From Paramicrobacterium humi (lineage in GTDB: Bacteria; Actinomycetota; Actinomycetes; Actinomycetales; Microbacteriaceae), in contig NZ_FNRY01000001.1 in assembly GCF_900105715.1 (NCBI RefSeq), positions 806,001 through 870,000 on the forward strand: a stretch of 64,000 nucleotides of DNA, in the 5' to 3' direction. Position 1 is the first letter of the stretch. The number at the start of each line of letters is the position of its first letter. The position numbers were made by a program, and so were the translations under genes. Positions 9,900-18,111 of this stretch are shown here, piece after piece. The notes beneath the pieces were generated by a model. That model did not search any database. It had not been told where the DNA came from and saw only the letters and a program-made list of their open reading frames with translations.

Positions 9900-9927
9900 T
9901 TGACAGGCCAGTACTCAGTGATACTAT
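9900..9927 (+). promoter_or_regulatory. Sigma-70-type promoter of the padR operon
   Basis: A perfect TTGACA -35 (9900-9905) is followed after 16 bases by TACTAT (9922-9927) as the -10. Transcription would start about 35-40 bases before the padR ATG at 9973. It is one of the strongest promoter matches in the window and sits next to the dyads at 9928-9950. Confidence 0.6.
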
Positions 9928-9950
9928 CTACTGGTAGTCGGTGACACCGA
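9928..9950. promoter_or_regulatory. Candidate PadR operator dyads
   Basis: Two dyads lie immediately downstream of the -10: CTAC-TG-GTAG (9928-9937) and TCGGTG-A-CACCGA (9938-9950, perfect 6-1-6). They cover the predicted transcription start, a classical site for repression. PadR proteins usually autoregulate, so PadR is the likely ligand; this is inferred from position only. Confidence 0.45.
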
Positions 9951-9972
9951 GTAGCAGAAGAGGATGTCCTGA

Positions 9973-10323
9973 ATGGCGAAGCAGTCGACCGAGATGCTCA
10001 AGGGGATTCTGGAGGGCATCATCCTCGCGATCCTCGCCGTGAGCCCCGCGTACGGGTACGAGATCACCGCACGGCTTCGCGAGCAGGGCTTCACCGACAT
10101 CGTCGAAGGAACCGTGTACTCGCTCCTCGTGCGGGTCGAGAGGCGCGGCCTCGTCGACGTGGAGAAGGTTCCGTCGGAGAAGGGCCCGCCCCGCAAGGTG
10201 TATTGGCTCAACGCGAGCGGTCGCGGGTACCTGGAGGAGTTCTGGAGCACGTGGGGCTTCCTCGCCGATCGCATAGAACAGCTCCGCCACATCGTCGAAG
10301 AATCGCAGAAGGAAGGCAAATAG
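9973..10323 (+). CDS. PadR-family transcriptional repressor
   Basis: This 116-residue PadR winged-helix regulator has the recognition region LAVSPAYGYEITARLREQGF and the typical wing VEGTVYSLLVRVERRGLVDV. Its C-terminal helix should dimerise. An AGAGGA ribosome binding site precedes the ATG. It is the first gene of a plus-strand operon padR-DUF1048-ABC ATPase-ABC permease, and by analogy it represses this exporter until an inducing drug binds. The promoter and dyads just upstream fit autoregulation. Confidence 0.88.
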   Translation: MAKQSTEMLKGILEGIILAILAVSPAYGYEITARLREQGFTDIVEGTVYSLLVRVERRGLVDVEKVPSEKGPPRKVYWLNASGRGYLEEFWSTWGFLADRIEQLRHIVEESQKEGK

Positions 10324-10324
10324 C

Positions 10325-10687
10325 ATGGCCGCAGGATGGATCGAACGCGTCACGGGATCGTTCGAGGACAAGAAGCGCTGGCGTCAGTACAAGTCACGCA
10401 AGGAGCAGCTCCCTCAGAGCTATCGCACCGCGATCGACGGGATCGAGCGTTACGTCATGAACGCGGGCGCGATCGTCAAGGGCGACGTCTTCATGCAGAT
10501 GCTCGAGGACCTCGCGGACCTCATTGAGGGGGCCGCCGCCAACGGAACGCCCGTGCGCGCCATCGTCGGCGAGGATCCCGTGGCGTTCGCCGACACATTC
10601 ATTGAGAACTACGCGGACGGCCAGTGGATCAACAAGGAGCGCAAGCGCCTTGCCGACGCCATCGACGAGGCCGAACGCGAAGCCTGA
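10325..10687 (+). CDS. DUF1048 family protein
   Basis: This is a 120-residue, charged, mostly helical DUF1048 protein with the characteristic KSRKEQLPQSYRTAIDGIER and FIENYADGQWINKERKRL stretches. The family has no established biochemical function. Its genes are commonly found, as here, directly after a padR gene (one base separates them) and before drug-exporter ABC genes, so it probably assists regulation of that system. No membrane segment or signal peptide is seen. Confidence 0.85.
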   Translation: MAAGWIERVTGSFEDKKRWRQYKSRKEQLPQSYRTAIDGIERYVMNAGAIVKGDVFMQMLEDLADLIEGAAANGTPVRAIVGEDPVAFADTFIENYADGQWINKERKRLADAIDEAEREA

Positions 10688-10713
10688 CCGTCAACCGGAA
10701 CGGAGGACAGCAG

Positions 10714-11514
10714 ATGTCCGCTCAGCACACTCTCGAACCAGCCATTCGCGTGCGGGGAATCGAGAAGTCGTTCAAAGACGTGCACGTCTTGCGCGGCATC
10801 GACTTCGACGTCGCGGCGGGGAGCGTCTTCGCGCTTCTCGGCTCGAACGGCGCAGGCAAGACAACGCTCGTGCGCATTCTCGCGACTCTGCTCACGGCAG
10901 ACGCGGGAACCGCGACCGTCAACGGCTTCGACGTCGCCGAGAAGCCTGAGTCCGTGCGCGATTCGATCAGCCTCACGGGGCAGTTCGCGGCCGTCGACGA
11001 GGTGCTGACAGGGCGCGAGAACCTGATGCTGATCGCCCGGCTGAGACACGAGAAGAAGCCCAACGCCATCGCCGACGATCTGCTCGACCGCTTTTCGCTC
11101 ACGGCGGCGGCCGATCGCAAAGCGGCGACGTATTCGGGCGGCATGCGGCGCAGACTCGACATCGCCATGAGTCTCATCGGGGAACCCGGCATCATCTTCC
11201 TCGACGAGCCCACGACCGGACTCGACCCGCAAGCGCGCCTGGAGGTGTGGCAGACGGTCAAGCAGCTCGCGGAGCGTGGCACGACCGTGCTGTTGACAAC
11301 CCAGTATCTCGACGAGGCCGAGCATCTCGCCGACCGCATCGCCATCCTCCACGAGGGCGCGATCATCCAGAACGGAACTCTCGCGGAGCTCAAGCAGCTC
11401 CTGCCGCCTGCCAAGGTCGAGTACGTCGAGAAGCAGCCCTCCCTCGAGGACGTCTTTCTCGCTCTCGTCGGCGACGCGGTCGCGGTCGCGCCAACGGGAA
11501 GGACAACCCCATGA
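10714..11514 (+). CDS. Daunorubicin-resistance-type ABC exporter ATPase (DrrA-like)
   Basis: This 266-residue ABC ATPase has Walker A LLGSNGAGKTTLVRI, signature YSGGMRRRLDIAMSL and Walker B IIFLDEPTTGLDPQ. The C-terminal part after DRIAILHEGAIIQNGTL is the DrrA-type extension. I chose ATG 10714 because it follows GGAGG (10702-10706) and gives a normal N-terminus; the frame stays open 90 bases further upstream inside DUF1048. Its stop overlaps the permease ATG. Role: ATP hydrolysis driving export of a hydrophobic compound; the substrate is unknown. Confidence 0.9.
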   Translation: MSAQHTLEPAIRVRGIEKSFKDVHVLRGIDFDVAAGSVFALLGSNGAGKTTLVRILATLLTADAGTATVNGFDVAEKPESVRDSISLTGQFAAVDEVLTGRENLMLIARLRHEKKPNAIADDLLDRFSLTAAADRKAATYSGGMRRRLDIAMSLIGEPGIIFLDEPTTGLDPQARLEVWQTVKQLAERGTTVLLTTQYLDEAEHLADRIAILHEGAIIQNGTLAELKQLLPPAKVEYVEKQPSLEDVFLALVGDAVAVAPTGRTTP

Positions 11515-12275
11515 CCACGCACGCGCTCGCTGACACGGCGGTGCTCACGGGTCGGTCGCTGCGCCACATCCTGCGCAGCCCCGACACGATAATCACGACG
11601 GCCATCACGCCGATCGCGATGATGCTCCTGTTCGTCTACGTGCTCGGCGGAGCGATCAGCGCAGGCACCGGCGAACCGTACGTCAGCTACCTGCTTCCGG
11701 GCATCCTGCTCATCACCATCGCGTCCGGCATCGCGTACACCGCCTACCGGCTGTTCCTCGACGTGCAGGGCGGCCTCGTCGAACGGTTCCGCTCCATGCC
11801 CATCGCCCGCTCGAGCGTGCTCTGGGGGCACGTGCTCACGTCGCTGGCCTCGAATCTCGCTTCACTCGCCATCGTCGTCGGCGTCGCCCTCATCATGGGC
11901 TTCCGCTCGGGCGCCTCGGTGGCCGCGTGGCTCGCCGTCACCGGCATCCTGATCCTGTTCACGCTCGCCCTGACCTGGGTCGCGGTGATCGCGGGCCTCT
12001 CGGCGAAGACCGTCGACGGGGCGAGCGCCTTCAGCTATCCGCTCATCTTCCTGCCGTTCATCAGCTCCGCGTTCGTGCCGACCGATTCGATGCCCGGCCC
12101 GGTCGCGTGGTTCGCCGAGAATCAGCCCGTGACCTCGATCGTCGACACGATCCGGGCCCTTCTCACGCAAGAGCCCGTCAGCGCGGACATCTGGGTCGCT
12201 CTCGGCTGGCTCGTCGGCATTCTCGTCGTCGCCTATGTCGTCGCGATCACCGGGTACCGGCGCAGGTTCATGTGA
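11511..12275 (+). CDS. ABC-2 type exporter permease (DrrB-like)
   Basis: This 254-residue membrane protein has about six hydrophobic segments and the ABC-2 pattern LVERFRSMPIARSSVLWGHV seen in DrrB-type permeases. The ATG overlaps the ATPase stop (ATGA), fixing the start. It forms the membrane half of the exporter encoded by the padR operon and is its last gene. It converges with the minus-strand Crp/Fnr gene, with 36 bases between them and no obvious hairpin. Confidence 0.88.
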   Translation: MTTHALADTAVLTGRSLRHILRSPDTIITTAITPIAMMLLFVYVLGGAISAGTGEPYVSYLLPGILLITIASGIAYTAYRLFLDVQGGLVERFRSMPIARSSVLWGHVLTSLASNLASLAIVVGVALIMGFRSGASVAAWLAVTGILILFTLALTWVAVIAGLSAKTVDGASAFSYPLIFLPFISSAFVPTDSMPGPVAWFAENQPVTSIVDTIRALLTQEPVSADIWVALGWLVGILVVAYVVAITGYRRRFM

Positions 12276-12311
12276 AATCGGATGCTGCAGGCGGCAGCGT
12301 GCCGTCGCGGC

Positions 12312-13031
12312 TCACTCGGCGCCGAGATCGGCAAGCGACTCGGCGTCGAGCACACTGACCCAGCCGCGGCCGATGTCGACGAGGGCGCGCCGCTTGAACG
12401 AGCCGAGCACGCGACTGACGGTCTCGCTCGTGAGCCCCACCATTCCGGCGAGCTCGGTGCGGGTGATCGTGAGTCGGCGCACCGCGACGGGGCCGGCGTT
12501 CCTCTCGAACTTCTCGAGCAGTCCGAGAAGCGCCGCCGCGACTCGTTGTTCCGCCGTTCCGGCAGACAGGCTGCGGATCGTGCGATGCGATTCGTCGAGT
12601 CGAGCGGCGAGGTCGTCGACGACGGCGAGCGCGACCGCCGGGAAGCGCTGGATGAGCGAGCGGAAGTCCTGGTTCGACAGCGACAGCACGCACGATTCCG
12701 ACAGACTCTGGGCTGTGTCGGAGTACCGGTCGGAACCGAGAGTGTGCAGCGTGCCGAAGCTGCCGCCTGGCGTCAGAACGTCGACGAGCACGTCGGTGCC
12801 CGACGGTGACGGCCGCACCAGCTTCACCCGGCCGGCAGCGACCACGTGAAGTCGCGATCCGGGTTCGCCCGCCTGGTACACGGCGTCGTCCTCCGCGTAC
12901 CAGCGGGCGGTCATGAGCGCGTTGATCTCGGCGATCGTGGTTGACTCGAGCCCCGCGAAGTACGGCACATGGCTGAGAACGTGCAGCCGCGTGTCGGTGG
13001 AGCAGGTGGGGGTGGGGCTCATTGTCGTCAC
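12312..13031 (-). CDS. Crp/Fnr-family transcriptional regulator
   Basis: This 239-residue protein has a cyclic-nucleotide-like sensor domain (about residues 20-140) and a winged-helix DNA-binding domain with recognition helix TRTELAGMVGLTSETVSRVL. Three cysteines lie near the ends of the sensor region (C10, and one in SESCVLSLS), but no N-terminal Fnr iron-sulfur cysteine cluster is seen. The GTG at 13031 overlaps the ATPase stop (GTGA), making it the third gene of an HMA-ATPase-regulator operon; ATG 13022 is an alternative. It probably controls this operon in response to metal or redox state, perhaps via the dyad at 15264-15277. Confidence 0.85.
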   Translation of the reverse strand: MTTMSPTPTCSTDTRLHVLSHVPYFAGLESTTIAEINALMTARWYAEDDAVYQAGEPGSRLHVVAAGRVKLVRPSPSGTDVLVDVLTPGGSFGTLHTLGSDRYSDTAQSLSESCVLSLSNQDFRSLIQRFPAVALAVVDDLAARLDESHRTIRSLSAGTAEQRVAAALLGLLEKFERNAGPVAVRRLTITRTELAGMVGLTSETVSRVLGSFKRRALVDIGRGWVSVLDAESLADLGAE

Positions 13032-14959
13032 GCTACCAGCGCCCTCCGCCGTCCGTTGCTCGCGGCTCCCGCGCTCGAGTCCGGAATCCGGGGCCTCTGC
13101 CGCTGTGCGCGCAGGAGCCGCAGTCCGTTGCCGATCACGGCGAGAACCGAGAGCTGGTGCACGAGCATGCCGACGGCCATGGTGACGCCGCCGAACAGCA
13201 CTCCAGCGAGCAGCGCCACGACGGTGGCGAGCGCGATCGCGATGTTCTGCCGCATCGCCGAGACGGTGCGCCGGGAGAGCCGAAGCGCGTGCGGGAGCCG
13301 CAGCAGATCGTCGCGCATGAGAGCGAGATCGGCCGTTTCGATGGCGAGGTCGGAGCCGGCGGCGCCCATCGCGACACCGACGTCGGCAACCGCCAATGCG
13401 GGTGCGTCGTTCACGCCGTCGCCGAGCATCGCCACCGTGTGTCCCTCAGCCTGCAGCGCTTGGACCAGTTCGAGCTTTCCCTCGGGAAGAAGGACCGCGT
13501 GAACCTCGGTGATGCGCGTCTCGGCGGCGACGGAGGCGGCAACGCGCGCGTCGTCGCCCGTGAGCATCACGACGCGCACTCCGGCGCGACTCAGCTCCTG
13601 AACGGCCGCTGCGGCCTCCTCACGCACGCGGTCCGCGACCGCGAGCACGCCGAGAACGACGGCGTCAACGGAGACGAGAACGGGCGTGCGTCCGGCATCG
13701 GCGAGCGCCGACGCGGCATCCTGCGCCGCCGGTGGAATCACGATGCCCGCTTCAGCCAGAAGTCGCGCGGAACCGACGCGCACCATGCGGCCCCGCCACC
13801 TCGCTTCCACGCCCCTGCCCACGATGGTGTTCACCTCGTCGGCGTGGGCCGGCACGTCGACGCCCATCCGCTTCGCGCCCTCCACGATGGCGCGTGCGAG
13901 CGGGTGGCCCGAGCCGGCTTCAGCGGCGGCGGCCCACGTGACGAGCTCCGCTGGAGATCCGGTGATTGCGGCGATATCGCTCAAGCTGGGGCGGCCCGAT
14001 GTGAGCGTTCCCGTCTTGTCGACAGCGAGGACGTCGACCCGGCCGACGGTCTCGAGATGCTCGCCGCCCTTGACGAGGATGCCATCGCGGGCGGCGCGGC
14101 CGATTCCGGCCACGATGGACACTGGAATCGAGATCACGAGAGCGCCGGGGCAGCCGATCACGAGCAGCGTGAGAGCGAGCTCGATGCGGCCGGAGACGAG
14201 GCCAGCGATGATCGCGCCGATGATGACCGCCGGCGTGTACCAGCGGCCGAACCGTTCGATGAACTTCTGTGTGCGGGCCTTCTGCTCCTGGGCCTGCTCG
14301 ACGCGACGCACCACCCGGGCGAGGGTCGTGTCAGCCCCCACGCCGGTCGCCGTGATGCGCGCGAAGCCCTCGACGGCGAGAGTGCCGGCGAATACCGATT
14401 CGCCGTCGTGCCTCGTCACCGGCATCGACTCGCCCGTGACGGTGCTCTCGTCGACGGCGATTCGCCCCTCGGCGATGGTGCCGTCCACGGGAATGCCGGA
14501 ACCGTGCTTCACGAGCACGCTTTCGCCGGCACGAATGGATGCCGCCGGCACCTCGAGCTGGGTGCCGTCCCGCACCACGACGGCGGTCGACGGCGCCGCG
14601 TCGAGCAGTTCCGTGAGAGCGCTGCGCGTGCGGCCGAGCGCGACGCGTTCAAGCGCCCCGCCGAGGGCGAACAGGAAGGTGACGGCGGCCGCCTCCCAGT
14701 ACTCCCCGATCACTATCGCGCCGATCGCCGCGATGGTGACGAGCAGCTCGATGCCGATCGTGCGATGAGCGAGGGCGCGCACGCCGCGAACGGCGATCTC
14801 CGCACCCGAGACGGCCGCCGCCACGACCATGAGCGCGCCCGCGAGGTCGAACGACTGATCGGCGCCCTGCACGAGCAGGGCCGCGATGATGAGCGCGCCG
14901 CCCGCCGCGGGAACAGTCCACGGCGAGCGGCGGAGGGCGGACAGGGAACGCATGGTCAT
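13028..14959 (-). CDS. Heavy-metal P1B-type ATPase with CPG membrane motif
   Basis: This 643-residue cation pump has phosphorylation site D314 in AVDKTGTLTSG, TGES in the actuator domain, an SGHPLARA nucleotide-binding motif and a GDGVNDAPAL hinge. It lacks an N-terminal metal-binding domain; a separate HMA protein is encoded 20 bases upstream. The intramembrane metal site reads C270-P271-G272 rather than the usual CPC, a variant found in a subgroup of P1B ATPases whose ion is uncertain. ATG 14959 follows GAAGAGAG. It probably exports a transition metal from the cytoplasm; copper, zinc and manganese all remain possible. Confidence 0.9.
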   Translation of the reverse strand: MTMRSLSALRRSPWTVPAAGGALIIAALLVQGADQSFDLAGALMVVAAAVSGAEIAVRGVRALAHRTIGIELLVTIAAIGAIVIGEYWEAAAVTFLFALGGALERVALGRTRSALTELLDAAPSTAVVVRDGTQLEVPAASIRAGESVLVKHGSGIPVDGTIAEGRIAVDESTVTGESMPVTRHDGESVFAGTLAVEGFARITATGVGADTTLARVVRRVEQAQEQKARTQKFIERFGRWYTPAVIIGAIIAGLVSGRIELALTLLVIGCPGALVISIPVSIVAGIGRAARDGILVKGGEHLETVGRVDVLAVDKTGTLTSGRPSLSDIAAITGSPAELVTWAAAAEAGSGHPLARAIVEGAKRMGVDVPAHADEVNTIVGRGVEARWRGRMVRVGSARLLAEAGIVIPPAAQDAASALADAGRTPVLVSVDAVVLGVLAVADRVREEAAAAVQELSRAGVRVVMLTGDDARVAASVAAETRITEVHAVLLPEGKLELVQALQAEGHTVAMLGDGVNDAPALAVADVGVAMGAAGSDLAIETADLALMRDDLLRLPHALRLSRRTVSAMRQNIAIALATVVALLAGVLFGGVTMAVGMLVHQLSVLAVIGNGLRLLRAQRQRPRIPDSSAGAASNGRRRALVA

Positions 14960-14979
14960 CTCATCTCTCTTCAGACGGG

Positions 14980-15207
14980 TCAGAACGCGGACGGGGCAGC
15001 GCGGTAGCCGGCCGCCGCGACCGTGGCCACGAGGTCGTCGACGGGCGCGGCGACGGGATCATGCTCGACGTCGATGCGGCCCGTCTCGAAGTGCACGGTC
15101 GCTTCGCTGACGCCCTCGACGCGGCGCAGGGCCTTCTCGATCTTGCCGACACAGCTCGGGCACGTGAACTCGGAGCTGCGCAGGACGGTTCGGGTTGCGG
15201 TGGTCAT
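14980..15207 (-). CDS. Heavy-metal-associated (HMA) domain protein, metallochaperone
   Basis: This 75-residue ferredoxin-like HMA domain has its metal motif in EFTCPSCVGKIEKAL (CPSC, a CxxC pair). It should bind a soft metal ion and deliver it to, or act as the detached N-terminal domain of, the P-type ATPase encoded 20 bases downstream. The ATG at 15207 is set by a strong AAGGAGG site; the frame is open 30 bases further up but without support. It is the first gene of the metal operon. Confidence 0.88.
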   Translation of the reverse strand: MTTATRTVLRSSEFTCPSCVGKIEKALRRVEGVSEATVHFETGRIDVEHDPVAAPVDDLVATVAAAGYRAAPSAF

Positions 15208-15263
15208 GATGCCTCCTTCTGGCGGGTGTGTTCTCACCGTACGAAGCCGACGCGAAAGCGTTA

Positions 15264-15277
15264 ATGACGCAGATCAT
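15264..15277. promoter_or_regulatory. Candidate Crp/Fnr-type operator of the metal operon
   Basis: The dyad ATGA-CGCAGA-TCAT has the TGA-N6-TCA geometry of Crp/Fnr-family sites and lies 57 bases upstream of the HMA gene start. That operon encodes a Crp/Fnr regulator as its third gene. Only four base pairs per arm match, so this is suggestive rather than certain. Confidence 0.35.
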
Positions 15278-15338
15278 GCAGGCGAGAAACTGCGTAAACT
15301 CGAGCGGGAATCACTCGTCCCCTCGGCGAAAGCGAAGA

Positions 15339-16280
15339 ATGACGCGCTCCCCCCTCACCCGCCTCTCGCTCGATGGCGGGCAGTCTGGCATGCGGCTCCG
15401 CGTTGATCTGCCCGACGGGGGCCAGGTCGCGGCATCCGGGCCCGGCGTTCTGACCGACCGTCCCGTGCTCGAGCAGGTCGCCGAGAGCGCGCGTGCGCTC
15501 GCGGCGGCCCATGCCGTGCGGATCGACGAGGTCGCGGTCGGCGTCTCGGGACTCACACCGTCGGCGACGCGTCCCGAGGCGCTGCTCGAGGCACTGAACG
15601 GCATCGGCGTGCGTCGCGTCGCGGTCGCGCACGACTCGATCAGCGGCTACCTCGCCGCCAACGGCACGGCGCCGGGCGTCATGCTCGCCGTCGGAACGGG
15701 CGTCGTCGTGCTCGCCGCCTCCGAGCGCGGCGTCGCAAAGGTCGACGGCTGGGGCTACCTCATCGGCGACGCGGGAAGCGGGTACTGGATCGGCCGGGCC
15801 GGTCTCGACGCTGTCATGCGCGCTCGGGACGGCCGTGGTCCGGAGACGGCGTTGACGGATGCCGCAGCGGCGGAGTTCGGGCCACTCGATGAGATCTACA
15901 TGGCGCTGCAGGCCGACGAGCGCCGCGTCTCGCGCATCGCCTCGTTCTGCCGCACGACTGTGGAGGCCGCCGAGAGCGGCGACGCCGTCGCGGCGGGCAT
16001 CGCCACGCGGGCGGCCGCGGAGCTCGCTCACTCGGCGCATTCGGCGCTCGTGCAGGCGGGATGGCGTGAGGGCACGGCGACGCGCGTGAGCGCGGTCGGC
16101 GCGCCGCCGACGAAGTCGCGGTACTTTCGCCGGCTCCTCGAGGAGGCGCTGCACGAGCACGGGCTCGGCGAGGCCGTGAACGAGCCGCTGCACCCGGAGC
16201 CCATCGACGGCGTCGCGGCCCTGCTCGACGTCGCGGAGCGGCATCCGCTTCATGCGTTGATCGCCACCGCCGGACGCTGA
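15339..16280 (+). CDS. BadF/BadG/BcrA/BcrD-family kinase, N-acetylglucosamine kinase-like
   Basis: This 313-residue protein has an ASKHA-type phosphate loop at its N-terminus (LSLDGGQSGMRLRVDL) and a second one at GVMLAVGTGVVVLAA, followed by DGWGYLIGDAGSGYWIG, which is typical of BadF-family sugar kinases such as N-acetylglucosamine kinase. It probably phosphorylates an amino sugar in the cytoplasm. I chose ATG 15339 because the family begins directly with the phosphate loop. It is divergent from the metal operon and about 50 bases upstream of a CDF transporter gene. Confidence 0.78.
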   Translation: MTRSPLTRLSLDGGQSGMRLRVDLPDGGQVAASGPGVLTDRPVLEQVAESARALAAAHAVRIDEVAVGVSGLTPSATRPEALLEALNGIGVRRVAVAHDSISGYLAANGTAPGVMLAVGTGVVVLAASERGVAKVDGWGYLIGDAGSGYWIGRAGLDAVMRARDGRGPETALTDAAAAEFGPLDEIYMALQADERRVSRIASFCRTTVEAAESGDAVAAGIATRAAAELAHSAHSALVQAGWREGTATRVSAVGAPPTKSRYFRRLLEEALHEHGLGEAVNEPLHPEPIDGVAALLDVAERHPLHALIATAGR

Positions 16281-16333
16281 GCGGACGCGCTCGCTAAACT
16301 CGTGCCACGACCCACAGGGAGCAGAGGAGCACA

Positions 16334-17293
16334 GTGAGCGCATCGGGCGGAAACAAGGCGATAATCGCCGCCTTCTCGGCGAACCTGGGCATCGCCATCA
16401 CGAAGTTCATCGCGTGGGGCTTCTCGGGCTCCTCGTCGATGCTCGCCGAGGGCGTGCACTCCGTCGCCGACTCGGGCAACCAGCTCCTGCTGCTGTTCGG
16501 CGGCCGGCAGGCACGCCGCGCGGCGGACCGCGAGCACCCTTTCGGCTACGGTCGCGAGCGATACGTGTATGCATTCGTCGTCGCCATCATCCTGTTCTCG
16601 ATCGGCGGGCTCTTCTCGATCTGGGAGGGCGTGCAGAAGCTCCAGCACCCGCACGAGCTCGAGATGTGGTGGCTGCCGATGCTCGTGCTGGTCGTCGCGA
16701 TCTGCCTCGAGGGCTTCTCGCTGCGCACCGCGATCAAGGAGTCGAACCACACGCGGGGCTCGCAGTCGTGGATCCAGTTCGTGCGCCGCGCGAAGGCCCC
16801 TGAGCTGCCCGTCGTGCTGCTCGAGGACGTCGCGGCCCTGCTCGGTCTCGTCTTCGCGTTCGTCGGGGTCGGCCTCACGGCCATAACGGGGAACGCGGTC
16901 TTCGACGCGATCGGCACGCTGTTCATCGGCGCGCTGCTCGTGCTCGTCGCGATCGTGCTCGGTATCGAGACGAAGAGCCTGCTCGTGGGCGAGGGCGCGA
17001 CCCTCGAGGACCACAAGCGCATCGTCGCCGCGATCGAATCGAGCGATGAGATCGAGAAGCTCATCCACATCAAGACGCTCTACGTCGGACCCGAGGAGCT
17101 TCTCGTCGCGGCGAAGCTCGGATTCCGAACCGACATGCCGCTCGCGCGCGTGGCGGCCGAGATCGATGCGATCGAGCGCAAGCTGCGTGCGGCCGTTCCG
17201 ATCGCTCGGATCATCTACCTGGAACCCGACGTGTACCGCCCGGACGCCACGGCGCCGACGACCGAGTCGATCGTGGTGCGCGGCGAGGACTGA
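16334..17293 (+). CDS. Cation diffusion facilitator (CDF) transporter
   Basis: This 319-residue CDF protein has about six membrane helices in the first two thirds and a cytoplasmic C-terminal domain (KLIHIKTLYVGPEELLVAAK). The metal-site motif in helix 2 reads MLAEGVHSVADSGNQ (H-S-V-A-D), and a charged HPFGYGRERYVY stretch follows, as in zinc-transporting CDFs. It probably exports a divalent cation by proton antiport. The start is GTG 16334, preceded by a GAGG-type site. It may be co-transcribed with the upstream kinase gene. Confidence 0.87.
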   Translation: MSASGGNKAIIAAFSANLGIAITKFIAWGFSGSSSMLAEGVHSVADSGNQLLLLFGGRQARRAADREHPFGYGRERYVYAFVVAIILFSIGGLFSIWEGVQKLQHPHELEMWWLPMLVLVVAICLEGFSLRTAIKESNHTRGSQSWIQFVRRAKAPELPVVLLEDVAALLGLVFAFVGVGLTAITGNAVFDAIGTLFIGALLVLVAIVLGIETKSLLVGEGATLEDHKRIVAAIESSDEIEKLIHIKTLYVGPEELLVAAKLGFRTDMPLARVAAEIDAIERKLRAAVPIARIIYLEPDVYRPDATAPTTESIVVRGED

Positions 17294-17422
17294 GCCGCCG
17301 ACGAAGCGACTAGACCCGCACGCCTCGAAAGGTCAAGCCCGTCGTGAAACGCACTCGGGCGTGGGATTCTGCCGGAAACGAGGCACCGCCACTCAGCGGC
17401 GCGTCAGGATCGGAGGACTCTC

Positions 17423-18082
17423 ATGGTTGACCGCAACGACGATGCGCGCGACGACGCCACGCAGCGCTACCCGGTTCCTCCAGCGGAAGACCGCGTCGAG
17501 GATCGCCGCGACGCGACGGTGAACCGTGACGTGGCGCGGGAGCGGGACGAGTTCGGCGGGTTCAAGTGGGGTTCGGCCTTCTTCGGCTGGCTCACCGCCA
17601 TGGGAATGGCTGTGTTGCTCACCGCCATTCTCAGCGCTATCGGCGCGGGAGTCGGCCTCGGAACGAACAACGGCAACGTCGATAAGGCCGCGAAGGATCT
17701 GACCACGAACGCGAGCACCGTGAGCATCATCGGCGCGATCGTGCTCGCGGTGATCCTCTTCATCGCGTACTACTGCGGCGGATACGTGGCGGGGCGCATG
17801 GCTCGCTTCTCCGGAGTCAAACAGGGATTCGCCGTCTGGATCTGGGCGATCGTCGTTGCTGTCATCGTCGCTATCGTCGCGGCGATCGCCGGCGCGCAGT
17901 ACAACATCCTCGGCAACATCAACGGCTTCCCTCGCATCCCCGTGAACGAGGGAACACTCACCGTGACGGGCATCATCACGGCGATCGTGGTCGCGATCAT
18001 CAGCCTCGGCGCGGCGATCCTCGGCGGCGTCGCGGGAATGCACTACCACCGCAAGATCGACGACGCGGGCCTTCCGCGCTGA
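17423..18082 (+). CDS. Hypothetical four-helix membrane protein
   Basis: This 219-residue protein has a strongly charged N-terminal 45 residues (DRNDDARDDATQRYP and following) and four clear hydrophobic segments at about 52-75, 95-115, 132-152 and 178-202. GGAGGA precedes the ATG. Glycine-rich helices such as YYCGGYVAGRMARFSGVKQG resemble small membrane proteins of unknown function common in actinobacteria. No catalytic motif is recognised. The 129-base gap upstream shows no clear promoter. The last bases belong to a loose GCTGACG/CGTCAGC dyad shared with the converging MFS gene. Confidence 0.7.
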   Translation: MVDRNDDARDDATQRYPVPPAEDRVEDRRDATVNRDVARERDEFGGFKWGSAFFGWLTAMGMAVLLTAILSAIGAGVGLGTNNGNVDKAAKDLTTNASTVSIIGAIVLAVILFIAYYCGGYVAGRMARFSGVKQGFAVWIWAIVVAVIVAIVAAIAGAQYNILGNINGFPRIPVNEGTLTVTGIITAIVVAIISLGAAILGGVAGMHYHRKIDDAGLPR

Positions 18083-18111
18083 CGCTGGGGTGCGGGCTCG
18101 TTCGCGCGCCG

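Noticed and set aside
13022-15007. Long plus-strand reading frame (661 residues) opposite the P-type ATPase
   Set aside because: It is the antisense of a gene with intact ATPase motifs; its translation is Arg/Asp/His-rich without a domain, a typical product of GC-rich third positions.
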